Below are positions 23,814 to 34,574 of a stretch of 64,000 nt of DNA, piece after piece. Each line of letters starts with the position of its first letter. Position 1 is the first letter of the stretch. Source of the DNA: Fasciola hepatica (lineage: Eukaryota; Platyhelminthes; Trematoda; Plagiorchiida; Fasciolidae); contig CANUEZ040000029.1 of assembly GCA_948099385.1 (NCBI GenBank), positions 2,883,501 through 2,947,500 on the forward strand, written 5' to 3'. Under the pieces are notes generated by a model. That model was not told the origin of the DNA, did no database searches, and saw nothing but the letters and a program-made list of their open reading frames with translations. The position numbers were made by a program, and so were the translations under genes.

Positions 23814-24055
23814 GTGGTGGACGAGTGATTTAGAGCGTTTGATTACCACCTCACAGGTTCGTATCCCCATCACCAACGGTTACTTTGGGGATAGACTGTA
23901 GTGCACTGTGGCCCGGCTCGTTACCACACCTGACTTATTGGGACCTTATGTGATTATCCACTCCATGTCTCAGGGTCTCGTTGCCGGTTTTCACTAATGG
24001 GGCGATGGGAGTTTGTGCCTGTGGGGTATATATCCCTTCCACTGCACTCATGCGT
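23814..24055 (+). repeat. tRNA-derived SINE, family S1 copy 1
   Basis: The head has an A-box (CGAGTGATTTAGAGC) and a near-consensus B-box (GGTTCGTATCC), closed by an acceptor-like stem (GGTGGTGG with CCATCACC, one mismatch). It is shorter than a tRNA (about 63 bases), so not a functional gene. The body, with TTACTTTGGGGATAGACTG and CTCGTTACCACACCTGACTT then TTGGGACC, recurs in the copy at 29870-30176. Expected to be transcribed by RNA polymerase III if intact. Confidence 0.6.
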
Positions 24056-24059
24056 AAGC

Positions 24060-25006
24060 ACGACATAAAATAGTGACCAAGGAGTAGAAACGGCGGATGT
24101 GACAGGAGGGGCGAGGTCAATAGGACCTCATTGAGACTGTACTCGTTCAGACAGATAGCCACAGATTTTGAGTAAAAACACAACTAGGCAATGTAGGGCC
24201 GAAGGTCGACGTAGCACCAAAAACAGAAAAAAGAAATGAAAAACTAAATTACGGTGAATGCAAAATTGCAATTGTCAATGAGCGCAGACGATTGGAAATA
24301 GGATAACTTACACTGGACAAAAAGGACAACCAAAAGTCATCAGCTTATTATGATCACCATCATCCGAATTATCATGAACAACATAATTATAAAGCAAGTG
24401 AGCAAATGTCGAATTAGACAACACCGACAGAAAAAAAGAGGGCGATTTAAAGTCATTACCCATGCCTCGTGTATTGCATAACCTGACTGAGTGCACGCTG
24501 ATATATTTGCACATAGATCGACTTGGAGAAAAGATTTTAACAAGAGCCCTATCGATCTCAGTCGTTTCTCCCGGTTTTATCGGTCAACCACTGTCGGGAA
24601 CATTTCGGGCCTCACTCAAGATGACGCATGCAAAATTTTCCCATCTTTGTCACGCAGTTTGTCTTGCCTCTGCTCCATGTCAGTACTGGCTCATCACGTT
24701 ACTATGATATCTCAGAACAGATGTGGATTCTACTTGTCACTCACTATTGGAATGAATCGGTCATGGCATTTTTTAAAAGTAGTCTTTAAATGCCATCAGT
24801 ATCATAGATGAAGCACAAACGCTCGGCCAGTCAAGAATAAACAGAGGTATCACATTAGTTGAGCCAGCTACTGTTCCGTTCTCACATTGACACTGTTTGA
24901 AAGCCATTCACGATACCTTGAATGCTTGCTTTGAAGGGAAAAATATATGGTAGGCCCCTTCAGGGGCGGGGCTGAACATTGCGTTTATGTTGTTATCTGA
25001 TAGGCC
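24060..25006. other. No recognisable gene
   Basis: Overlapping frames of 68-106 codons, none with recognisable features. Confidence 0.4.
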
Positions 25007-25032
25007 ACGTGAGTCACCCACATGACTCACGT
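25007..25032. other. Short dyad with two AP-1-like words
   Basis: ACGTGAGTCA (25007-25016) pairs perfectly with TGACTCACGT (25023-25032) over a 6-base loop. Each arm holds the AP-1 word TGAGTCA/TGACTCA and the left arm extends a CACGTG E-box. It could be a regulatory dyad or just a hairpin; no promoter is identified beside it. Confidence 0.4.
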
Positions 25033-26100
25033 CATCTGAAGGGCTTAGTCCTACGTTCTTGGGGGATCATAAATACCAGACACCAATCCCAGCAGATGCT
25101 CACGTAATCCACGCTTTAGACGATCGTCTGTCGGTCGCGTAGTTAGCATGACCAAGTCAAATCTGGTCACCGGTGTCTTCGGCAGTACGAGGATAAATGA
25201 TGAACTTTGAGGACTGAGAAATAAACAACCCGTGGACTGGCACACAGAAAACACAAATGAAAGTTGTCCACGGCTATGGGTTATATCTTCTAACCAGTAA
25301 CAAATCCACGAAGAGCACTAAAGTAAAACGTCGTTATTACTGAAATATTGAGAAAGATAAATGCAGCATGATCCTTCAAGCTCTGCTAGTAAGAATCATG
25401 ATGGAAGAATAATCACATTTTAAAAATAATAACACTCAGTTCTGTTCAGTTTGAACAGTCAGCGTTTGCAGCAGTTCTCGTTGCACTCACTCAGTACGAA
25501 AATCACTCGAGAATCACAAGATCGAGGGGTGTGAGAACTACTGAATAGAGTATTAGGTTGGAAAAAAAGTGTCACTGCAAGAAGACCACTGGTCACGAAA
25601 CCTAGCCATATCCCACAAGGCCACCCCAATGTCGCAGGCCGGTATCATCGATCGCTTGCCACGTACTGGAGACTGGACATCGAGTGACCGTGACCACAGC
25701 TTTCAGACATGCTTTCATCTCCCAAAACAAGGGAATTCTTCAGCTTGTACAAGCGGTTGCTGTCAAACGATGAGAACGTGATCTGGACAAGCAAAATGAT
25801 TTATTTATCCTTTTAACTTTGCTTTAGTAGAAATATGGACTTTCTTGACACCGGGAGCCATATGATAGGTAGTTTTAACCTATTTTTCATTAGATTTTGA
25901 CTGCAATGTGCCCCTGATGAGATACAGCGAAATTATTCCGGATGTAAATTGTGAAAAGCACACTGCTGCTTTCTGTTTTAAGTTCTTGTCCTGCAATGTC
26001 AATGTATCCCTTGGACCTCAGCCAGGAATACTGACAGGGCTTATACGAAACGTCCACTAGTCAGGCTTTTCATATCCCTACTTTACGTTATGAACTAGCC
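25033..26100. other. No recognisable gene
   Basis: Nothing recognised. Confidence 0.4.
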
Positions 26101-26108
26101 ATTCATAC

Positions 26109-26144
26109 TCATCATCCAACCACTGGACTGTGATTGGATGATGA
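26109..26144. repeat. Perfect 11-bp hairpin upstream of repeated ORF
   Basis: TCATCATCCAA (26109-26119) and TTGGATGATGA (26134-26144) with a 14-base loop, 43 bases before the frame starting at 26187. Confidence 0.75.
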
Positions 26145-26186
26145 AATAATGAGTACACCGTACGCCGTGCACCTCGGTCTGGGGGC

Positions 26187-26534
26187 GTGTACAACTCAAA
26201 CCCCCAACTAACTAGGTTATTTTTATGGGCTTTCGTTTTATACCTAGGGATTCTGTTTCATGTATCAAACGCTTTTTCTCTAAGCTCAGCAGTGGTGAGA
26301 CAGCTGTTCTCGCAGATTCCAGTAATCACACAAAAACCTCGTTGTTCGAAGACCAAAAAGCTTCGTGTATTCTCCACTCACAGTGCACGCGTCTCTAAAC
26401 CATACAGAACGACTGACCCGACTGCTGCAACACACCTTCCACCTCTGATAAATGAAGGGATTTTACGTCGGTGCCATAAATGGTTAAGGTTGGACAAAGC
26501 TAAACGATTCTTTTGCATACGTGATCATACTTGA
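26187..26534 (+). CDS. Unknown 115-codon ORF in inverted repeat, plus copy
   Basis: From ATG at 26187 the frame has a hydrophobic N-terminus (residues about 10-33, LFLWAFVLYLGILFHVSNAF), which could be a signal peptide or membrane segment, then a basic Ser/Thr/Pro-rich middle and a C-terminal LPPLINEG...RRCHKWLRLDKAKRFFCIRD. Residues from about 38 on are duplicated in the inverted copy at 13575-13830, so the N-terminal hydrophobic part is unique to this copy. Between copies I count about 6 synonymous and 8 amino-acid-changing sites, only mildly below neutral expectation, so protein constraint is unproven. The protein is not recognised. It could be part of an unknown transposable element or an exon duplicate. 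Confidence 0.3.
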   Translation: MYNSNPQLTRLFLWAFVLYLGILFHVSNAFSLSSAVVRQLFSQIPVITQKPRCSKTKKLRVFSTHSARVSKPYRTTDPTAATHLPPLINEGILRRCHKWLRLDKAKRFFCIRDHT

Positions 26535-27845
26535 TCAGATATGGTGTTGAATGAGCCCATTTCAGAGACAGTATGTTGTATTGTGGAAGCGCAAAGCATA
26601 TTCATAAAGTTTCTACGCAGTGATTCGTACTGTTCCAAACACTATAATTAACAGCAGTAATGGATGAATTAAATAATAAAGGTGTATAATATTTAAAGTT
26701 ATGTACGAGGTCTGCTGAAAAAATGTTCATATCTTCCGAGGTTTATGTTGATGGTGGACGTGAACTAAGGCACTACTTGAAGGTTGGAATGGAGTGATAG
26801 GATGACGAAAGCATAGTTACTACGGCTAAGTTCAATAGACCATTTTGTTCTTGTTATGGCTCCCAAAAACCGGGAAAACTTGATCTATTGAGTTCCTAGC
26901 GTGGTTACCCGCAGCAAAGTAGTCCACATGATCCATTTATTACTTAAATTCGTCCATGTGGTCAGTTGCGATTAGCCATGTGCAGCCATCCTGTGCACTG
27001 GACACAACTAACCATAGACGTTCAGTTTCTGTCACACACACACATATACACACATGTGCGCTGCCACCCACCGGATCGATACAAACATCCAATGTAACCT
27101 GACCGAAAACCCGTCATCGAGATGTGAACTAAACGCACGCCAGCGCAACGGTGATCGAACCAATAGCTGACAAGACGATCCGATGATTGTATCCACTGTA
27201 TACTACACATGAATAAGATCGTGTACGCGCGTTGCGTTGGTTTGGACATTAGACGCCAAACCAAATTTGAATTTTCCATAACTTCAGAGAAACCTATGCC
27301 AAATCAAGTAAAATTTACATCATCTGTCCCACCCTAGCAAGTCCTACATTAGTTAATCGTTGTTGACACATAAGTTGGGTTTTTCTCAGCTCGCAGTTGA
27401 CGGGTTTACAATGATAAGCTGGTGTAGTCCATCTCACCTTAATGATCGCAGCGTTGCAGTCAATCGTGTCTGTTTGTGGACAATCTTCAATTAGCAACAA
27501 TCTCACAGAAGACTGCTCCCATAGAATGACAACTTGACAATTTAGGACAAGCAAGCATAGAACAAACTGGTTTTCCGTAACTTCATCTTCTGCACAACCC
27601 TGTCACATATTTACTGTGTTTATGAATGTATACCACTGACAGAATACGAGAGCAATTAAATGATTAGTTTGTGGGAAAGGCAGTTATATACTAAGTGGAT
27701 GTAGGAAAGAAAGACTCGTGAGATGGTTTCTGCAAATTCAGGGCAAGAAAGGATTATAAAGTGATTTTGGGCCAGGTGATTGGGCTTCGACTATTTCCTG
27801 TTGTACCTCCCAGTCACGTGGTGATCATCATTATTTGTTAGCTGA
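26535..27845. other. No recognisable gene
   Basis: The first 25 bases still belong to the inverted repeat (GGGCTCATT reverse match). Beyond it nothing is recognised. Confidence 0.4.
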
Positions 27846-27849
27846 CAAA

Positions 27850-28930
27850 TTCTAAGCTGGAACATTTCGAATAATCCGAAAAATCACTTTTGGGAACAAA
27901 GTAATCTGTTGTACAATCAAGGGTTCGCGGAGAACAGCTTTTGACGCATTCTGATGGGTGCAAAGCAACACCGTGAAAGCCTTTTCTCCGATCAGCTGAT
28001 GGCCTGAATCAAAGAGATGGGCGAGCATTGAATTGGAAATGGTCCAAGTGTCCAAACACTCCAGCTCGTGTTTCTCCACTGTTTAGGTCGTTCGATCCAC
28101 CAATCTTGCCCAGCACGAGTAACACTGAGTAAGCAATCACAGACGAGGTTAGAGCAGGAAATTCATCTTCGAGATTCGTGAAAAGCTTTGGTCAACCATA
28201 AAAGTATGCAAGCAGATACGTTGCATGAAACGCGGGAGCGATAGTCTTTTTTCAGACCTCTAGTCGAAATTTTGTGAGCTGAAAGGCGATGCTATATTTT
28301 CGCTCGTTTCGGTTCGGTTCGCGATGGATACCAAAAGCCTTCCAGAAATCTCCATTAGGTTCTTTTGTACAAACCACAATCATATTTTGTAAGCTCTCAG
28401 CTATAGCTCTTAAATATTTTTGTCCTGCAAGCAAATTTTCTTTGTGCGGCCTATCAGAGATCGGACAAGGTTACGTTTGTGCTTCAGTGGGACAGAACCG
28501 TACAGATGTGTAAACAGATTGTTTCAAGTGAACTTTCTGCATACTGCTTGACTGAGTGTTCCGTTGCCAAGTCTTGCTAAGCTCGCTTCCGGAAGGCAAA
28601 ATTTGCCTTTCTTTTCTACGCCAGCCATTAATTTGACTTCTTCATCGACTTGATCGAAAATGCACAAATGTATAGCTTCGTATGAGAATGAAAAAGTCAT
28701 CCATATCGGCAGTAGAGTGGCTGGAGAGTGCACCGTTTCCCACTTTGGCAGCTACGAAGTCGACCAGAACAGGACTTAATGGAGAACCTATAGCAACACC
28801 ATCCATGTGCTTGAATGTCACTCCGTTGAAGATTAACTGGATGTTGAAAGTGTATCATAAGAGTGGTTCTATGTGGGCTTTATTAACTGTAGTGGAGCCC
28901 CACAAGTACGTATTCGCTTCCAATCAGTGA
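27850..28930 (-). mobile_element. Penelope-like element 2, RT to GIY-YIG C-terminus, broken
   Basis: From high to low coordinates, minus-strand frames give FKHMDGVAIGSPLSPVLVDF (about 28830-28760, the palm G-x-P-x-P block), an ADMDDFF relic of the YxDD box near 28700, VKLMAGVEKKGKF and RLGNGTLSQAVCRKFT (family LGxGTLSTSVYRKxT), then AIAESLQN, KAFGIHREPNRNERKYSIAF (about 28345-28290), a decayed GIY-YIG region, and the C-terminal block MLAHLFDSGHQLIGEKAFTV, THQNASKA and REPLIVQQITL (28030-27890). The lesions differ from those of the element at 6300. Stops and frame changes show it is inactive. Confidence 0.8.
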
Positions 28931-29869
28931 TCGTCATGTAGTAGATCTTTTACATCCTGCGTGGCTTTTTCTTGTCCCACTGATTTCCGTCAACGTGCTG
29001 AGTTAACACACTGGAAGTTAGCCCTTAGGCTATGAGGTGAGGTGCGCATTTGAACAACTTATAGTGGTCCCATAAGCCTTTGAGCTGGCAGGTATTGAGG
29101 GGGCTATTGTTCGATAGCTGAGGGTTTAATAATTCACAGGAAATCACCGCAGAATCTTACGTGGTGTAAACTATTGTGACGGCCGACCGCAAAACGCTGA
29201 CAATTGATAGGATACTACAGTAGAATTTATTGTTAGTACGAAGAGCCGTAATGATAAAGGTAATAAGAAATTCTTTTGCACTTTCCACAACCGAAAACCC
29301 ACGCTACAAGTCGGAACTGAACCAGTGAATAGGTTTTCCACCACCTACATCCTTTCGGCTCCTTTTGTCTTCAGTAAACTCCACATGTAAAAATGTCCTC
29401 TGGATCTCGCTTAGCCGTGTGCTATTCTTTCCACTGAACAGTGACCAGCAAGGCTAGTTCAGTGACAGAGCAAATACAGATTATCTGCAACACCGGAATA
29501 GCTGTTGTGCTCCGTTGGATATTAACTTGAGGTATCCCAGCTGGTAAAGCGAGTTTCTGCCTGTGGTCGTCTTTCAGAGTGAGTCATGTACATTGTAAGC
29601 ATGCCAAACACGGAAGAGTAGAACTAACTGCCAAAAATAAAAATAAAGTTCAACGGGATGGAAAGAGAACAGTCAAATGCCATCAAGTCTTTGAAGTGTC
29701 GCACACACCGAGAAAGGGAAAGAGAGCTACATTTTAGAGTTGGGATACTTTTTCACTACTAGCATATTATAAGTAGCGAGTACCTGATGCCCCTAAGAGA
29801 TACACAGAAATCCCCAAAAAAAGAAAATACGTCCATAACACTGCTTTATCGGTGGGGGAAAAACATGAT
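28931..29869. other. No recognisable gene
   Basis: No useful open frames; nothing recognised. Confidence 0.4.
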
Positions 29870-29956
29870 TAGCCGAAGCTTCGGTGATCATGGGTAAGGC
29901 TTCTCAAGGCAGTTTTACGATCAAATAACTCTGGGGAATTATTCACTGGCCAGCGG

Positions 29957-30004
<48 letters not shown>

Positions 30005-30174
30005 ATCCGTCAACCGAAATGACGGGGCAGAAATTCCCGGAATTTGGGACGCATTGTCATCCCTTAAAGCATAAGCAATCCGAAGGTCATATTGACAACT
30101 GACCTCGTCACCACGGACCCTGATAATGGGACCTAGTATGACTAAAAATCATTCAATCTAGTCGACGAATTGAT

Positions 30175-30176
<2 letters not shown>
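29870..30176 (+). repeat. tRNA-derived SINE, family S1 copy 2, with (GT)n inside
   Basis: Body words ATAACTCTGGGGAA and CTCGTCACCACGGACCCTGA then ATGGGACC align with the copy at 23814-24055. The tRNA-like head is decayed (GATCATGGGTAAGGC then ACGATCAAAT). A (GT)n tract splits the body and a (CA)n tract follows its end. Confidence 0.5.
29959..30003. repeat. (GT)22 microsatellite
   Basis: Uninterrupted GT, 45 bases, complementary to the (AC)22 at 30177. Confidence 0.98.

Positions 30177-30220
<44 letters not shown>
30177..30220. repeat. (AC)22 microsatellite
   Basis: Uninterrupted AC, 44 bases, at the 3' end of the SINE copy. Confidence 0.98.
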
Positions 30221-30228
<8 letters not shown>

Positions 30229-32740
30229 ACACGTTCCTTCTTTGACTTGTAACTGACTGCAGAACTTTGATGAGAAGGGTTAACCACAGAAACCAAAACC
30301 TCAGCTAATCGAAATTTTTCCACCGACGACGCCTTTTTATTGACTTTGTTTTCTCCTTTAACACCCCACATGGTGCATCATTTTTTCGATGCACTCCGAA
30401 CTTCGTTCGGTCCAGACATATTGCGTAGTGGTTTGTTGTGAAAGTTATCAGTTGTTTTGGGATATTCCCGACTGACTTGAAATTATTCCCGCCCGTTATT
30501 TACTTTTAATTTTATGCAGCTAGCTCGTGCGAGAGGATGAGCTGGCTTCACGGATGTCCTGGGTGACACCCGTCCACCAGTGTGCGTAGAGGAACTGTTC
30601 ATGAAACTTCTTGGGAATTAGGTACGAAATGGCATTCTCAGCGTCACTCGGGTTTTGTTCGAGGACACAACCCTAGCTCGTGCACAACCAAGTCCCAGCC
30701 GTCGAACAAAAGGAAGTTCATGTGTTGGGAGCCGGTGACCGAACGAGCGGCTCTTTGCCAGTCGAGGATGCCGAACGCGTCTTAGTGAGTCATACCCCAC
30801 CCAGGAGAGCTGATGAAGAGACAAGAGGCACTGGCCTTATTGGGAGGCCAACCACATTTGCGCACGTCAGACTGCTGTCTATAAGCTTCCGTGGCTTTTA
30901 TGTAGGGATTTTGCTGACAGGAGAAAATCCCATCACACCCTGTGATAAAGCCTTGTCGCTTTTGTATGAATACTTGCTCTCGGCCTGTTCGATATGGATG
31001 ACCCTGAAGAAACGCTATGCACTTCAGTCGGCATAGCTCTCGTGGTCGGTTTTTAAGCTGAATGGAAATGCCATTTTTGTCTCCATATTTGTTGTCTTTT
31101 TACTGTATATTCCGTGCACAATGGATTTTCTGGAAAGAGGCCCCGGTTGATTTGCAGACTACTTGTGGGGAAGTAGACCGATGGCGAGGAGTTTCCATTC
31201 CACTATTCACTCGTACATAATGTAAAAATTAAGACTTCAGATGACTGCGAATTCTTAGCACGCGACAGGTCTGTTCACATTTTCTAGCATTGCTGCCTCG
31301 TGATATGGCTAAATTCCGCATGCTTACAAGTCGTTGCAGTTCAGAGTGGAAATAACGAAGCGGACGAATTATTATCCGGTGAATTTTACACTGTGCAGTG
31401 AATTAGGTTCTGCTTAAGGAACATGGGATCTCGAATGTAAACCTGGCAACGAAGTGAACTGAATATGTTAATGATGGCGCCTTTTTGTGAGACAGGATCC
31501 TCACGAGGATACCGTTTCATAAATATAAACCGTCAACCCCGCTAAGGAAGATACAATTTCCAACACTGAATCTTAGTAACTTTTGACATTTCAGCATACC
31601 GTACATCTGATTTTCGGCGCATGGGGCTTCTTCGAATTTTCCGGTCAATTTGCTCACGACTGAGAACGCTACCATTGTTTAGACGACATGTTTCAGTTAA
31701 AGAGAGTTTACTGTGAGTAGCTTTTGCTAACCATTACAGGGATAACTGCTATTAACTGCTGTTGGAAGTTCGATGATTCCCTGATCTTATTCTACGCTCA
31801 CGTATGTATTCGGGCCCAGGACAAAACACGATCGTTCTAGTCCGCTCCCAAAACTCATGACCCAATTTGTCTGGGACCGTGACACCAAGCCTTGACCTCG
31901 TCCCATCCTCGTGGAAGACTTAATCGTCCACCCCAAGTGACCTCTCATCTACACAAAAGACTGCTCCGGTCAAGCCCTGCTCTGACCAGTGTGCTGACTA
32001 CAAATCGTGGTCACTTTGCACTTTTAGGTGCAAATCAACAAAAACACCCGTCCTTCCTTAAGAGTGCAACTCCTACAGGAACTCGAAGTCATCAGAAGCT
32101 GTGGTAAAAAGTAAAGGTCACTATTGGGCGAGTTTAATTCTTCCTCAAAAAATTAAAAATCCACATGTGAAAAGATGACATTTTATTATGGAAGAGGTAA
32201 ATTTTTCTTTATTTTTTATCACCTTGGTGAACAGCCGACTTAAGCGTAATTCCCATGTAATAAGAACGAAAATCTACCTGAGCATGATAGATGAACAAGT
32301 TATCAGAGGTTAACACAGGTACTGTGAAATTATTATTTCTGTGCGAAATTTGCCAACTTGGTTAGTGTGCCTTTGCTAAAAGTCAGCCAACTTGGATTCC
32401 GATTGCGTAGTTTCACTTTGAATTATCGGGTCAGACTTACTCGATAAACTTTTGAAACAAAATGTTCCCCTGTAGATGATACTGGATTTGATGCCCAAAA
32501 TGTGTGTTCTGCAGGCACTCCGTTGCAGTGAGTTCAGTTCAGTTCGTTCCAAATAATCACTAACCACGCACTGCGTACAACGGTTTTGGTTGCTATCTCT
32601 TGGCGGAGCCTGAGTCAGAAATAAGCAAAATGAGTATGAAAAGAGCAATAAGGAGATCTACGAGTGATACCACCAAAGTAATGATGAAAGCTTGTGAATA
32701 GAAAAGCGTCATTCATGGCCACACCTAGTCGTGTCCTCTA
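30221..32740. other. No recognisable gene
   Basis: A 118-codon plus-strand frame (30680-31036) has an Arg/Thr-rich first half and a more hydrophobic second half (FRGFYVGILLTGENPIT), but no family or splice evidence. A Ser/His-rich 71-codon frame at 31892-32107 is likewise unassigned. Confidence 0.4.
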
Positions 32741-32743
32741 CTG

Positions 32744-32837
32744 TATTCAACCAATGAGTGAGGGAATCTCTTGGGCCCCACTCAGGAAGCTTAACAAGCC
32801 CTACATGACCGAGCACACTGGCTAGGCTTTTCATACC
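32744..32837 (+). repeat. Short dispersed repeat, copy 3 of 3
   Basis: CCCCACTCAGGAAGCTTAACA, CCCTACATGACC and the end GCTTTTCATACC match copies at 5805 and 8257. Confidence 0.6.
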
Positions 32838-32839
32838 TG

Positions 32840-34440
32840 TGAGAGCGAGAGTCTTTTGGGGTAATGTGTTAAATCACTGCTTGAGCCGTCGTCAGTGCGC
32901 ACTGACGATGTCACCTCAACTGCCACCTAAAAGCCAAGCTCAACGAACAGAAGCCGTTGACATATCTATTACCCATCAGTCACCGATTAGGGAAGTTCAC
33001 AAGGTTACAGCCACTCGCGCAGTTATCGACTCCATGTAGTGGAAACTGCTGTGGCACAAGAAAGAACGAAATGACTGTTGAGTCTGCCACGTCAATCATT
33101 TAAAAACCACAGAAGATTTCCAGAGCAACCAGACCGATGGAAGAGCAGATTGCGGAAGAACTCCCGGCAAACAGATCAGTGTCCCAGATGGAGAACTCGA
33201 ATCTAAGACGTCAATCAGCGCAGTCCAAGCAGAGTAGAAGAACAAGTTCACTTTCCTATGGTGGTATCCTCCAACTGGCTGTGACCACCTTCCTGAAATA
33301 GCGGTCCAAGACAGCACAATAAAAACGAAAGTAAATATTAATGAAAAACCACGTTGTTTTTAGGCTTATCTGCGCACCCTTTACGTAAGAAAGTGTCTTA
33401 GTAAAAATGATAATGTAATAATAATGATAATAATAATAATGATGTGCTCATGTTCGGAATAATAAACTCCCGGTTGTTATGGTAAACGTCGCAGAAAGAC
33501 TTTCGAAACAGTTAAGCTTTCGCTCATCTCCAAGGAAACTAACTGGAAATTGCTTCTATTATAACGATAACAGAAACTGTTTTTCGGATCAGAAGCTGTA
33601 TCCACTAGTCCCCAAACAATTCATCATATCATTTTAAATCCTCCTGAAGCTAAACTGTCCGCCCAGTTGCATTCTGATGTGACCGGACATCGCTGTTTAA
33701 ATCAGCCTCATGCTTCGTAAATATTCATCAACTTGAACAATGTCGAGAACAAAAAATGCCTGCTTAAACTGTCAGCTCCAGTGAGCAGGTCGGAGAATGA
33801 ATGTGGCGGAATTCGTGTTTGTCGATGAAGTTTATTATATCAAAAATAAATACCAAATCCTTTTTTCGAACCAATAGTAAATCACTCACGTGGAATTTGA
33901 TTCCGTTTTGATCAGTAATTTACTTCTGGAGATAATCGATACTACTTTGACTGCTCGAATTATAACCATTCACTCTAATCTACTTCGCTTTGTAGAATGC
34001 GAACCTTTGAATTTAGCTTTGGAAAATGGCGGAATTCTCTCACTGGAAAGGTATTCTCAAGCTTTAATCGTGATTCTGAGCGAAATATAGTTCACGGCTT
34101 TTTCTGCACGCTCGCTCAACTGCGTACTTTATAGTATTATTCAAAATAAATGTCTCATCACGAAAGCTACCTTTCAAACCTTGTTAGACAAACGATTAAA
34201 TATAATTAAGCCATGGGCCATTTTCGTTCCGTGGATGTTTTACTCAGGACGTCATCTTGAAATAGTGAATTCATCCAATTATATTGAAACAGTGACCAAG
34301 TGACTTCGGTAATACGCGATTTAAAATTCGATAGGCTTTTGTGTTTGAAAATCAATACTCTACTGAAATTCATAGAATCACCGAAGAACTCTTTCATCCA
34401 TCTGGTTGGAATCTTCAGTTGCTAGTATTGCCCTTGCTTT
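32840..34440. other. No recognisable gene; imperfect AAT/ATG repeats
   Basis: A low-complexity run of ATAATG/ATA units lies at about 33408-33443. Otherwise nothing recognised. Confidence 0.5.
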
Positions 34441-34445
34441 ACTTA

Positions 34446-34572
34446 GACCGGCGATGGTCAAACGGGGCCGTTGTCGTGGGATTCAGAATTTGACGTCTTC
34501 GGTTTGATTCCCGCCGTAGACGGTCATTTTCCCCTTTCGGCAGCTTATGATTATTCGTAGTCCCCTCCCCCC
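34446..34572 (+). repeat. tRNA-derived SINE, family S2 copy 1
   Basis: Starts AGACCGGCGATGGTCAAACG (A-box-like), has a B-box TCGGTTTGATTCCCG, then a tail TTCGGCAGCTTATGATTATT and CCCCTCC. The same order occurs at 40943-41035. The spacing between A- and B-boxes suits a class II tRNA origin. Confidence 0.55.
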
Positions 34573-34574
34573 CA

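Noticed and set aside
30680..31036. 118-codon plus-strand frame
   Set aside because: Overlaps other open frames on both strands and lacks family or splice evidence.
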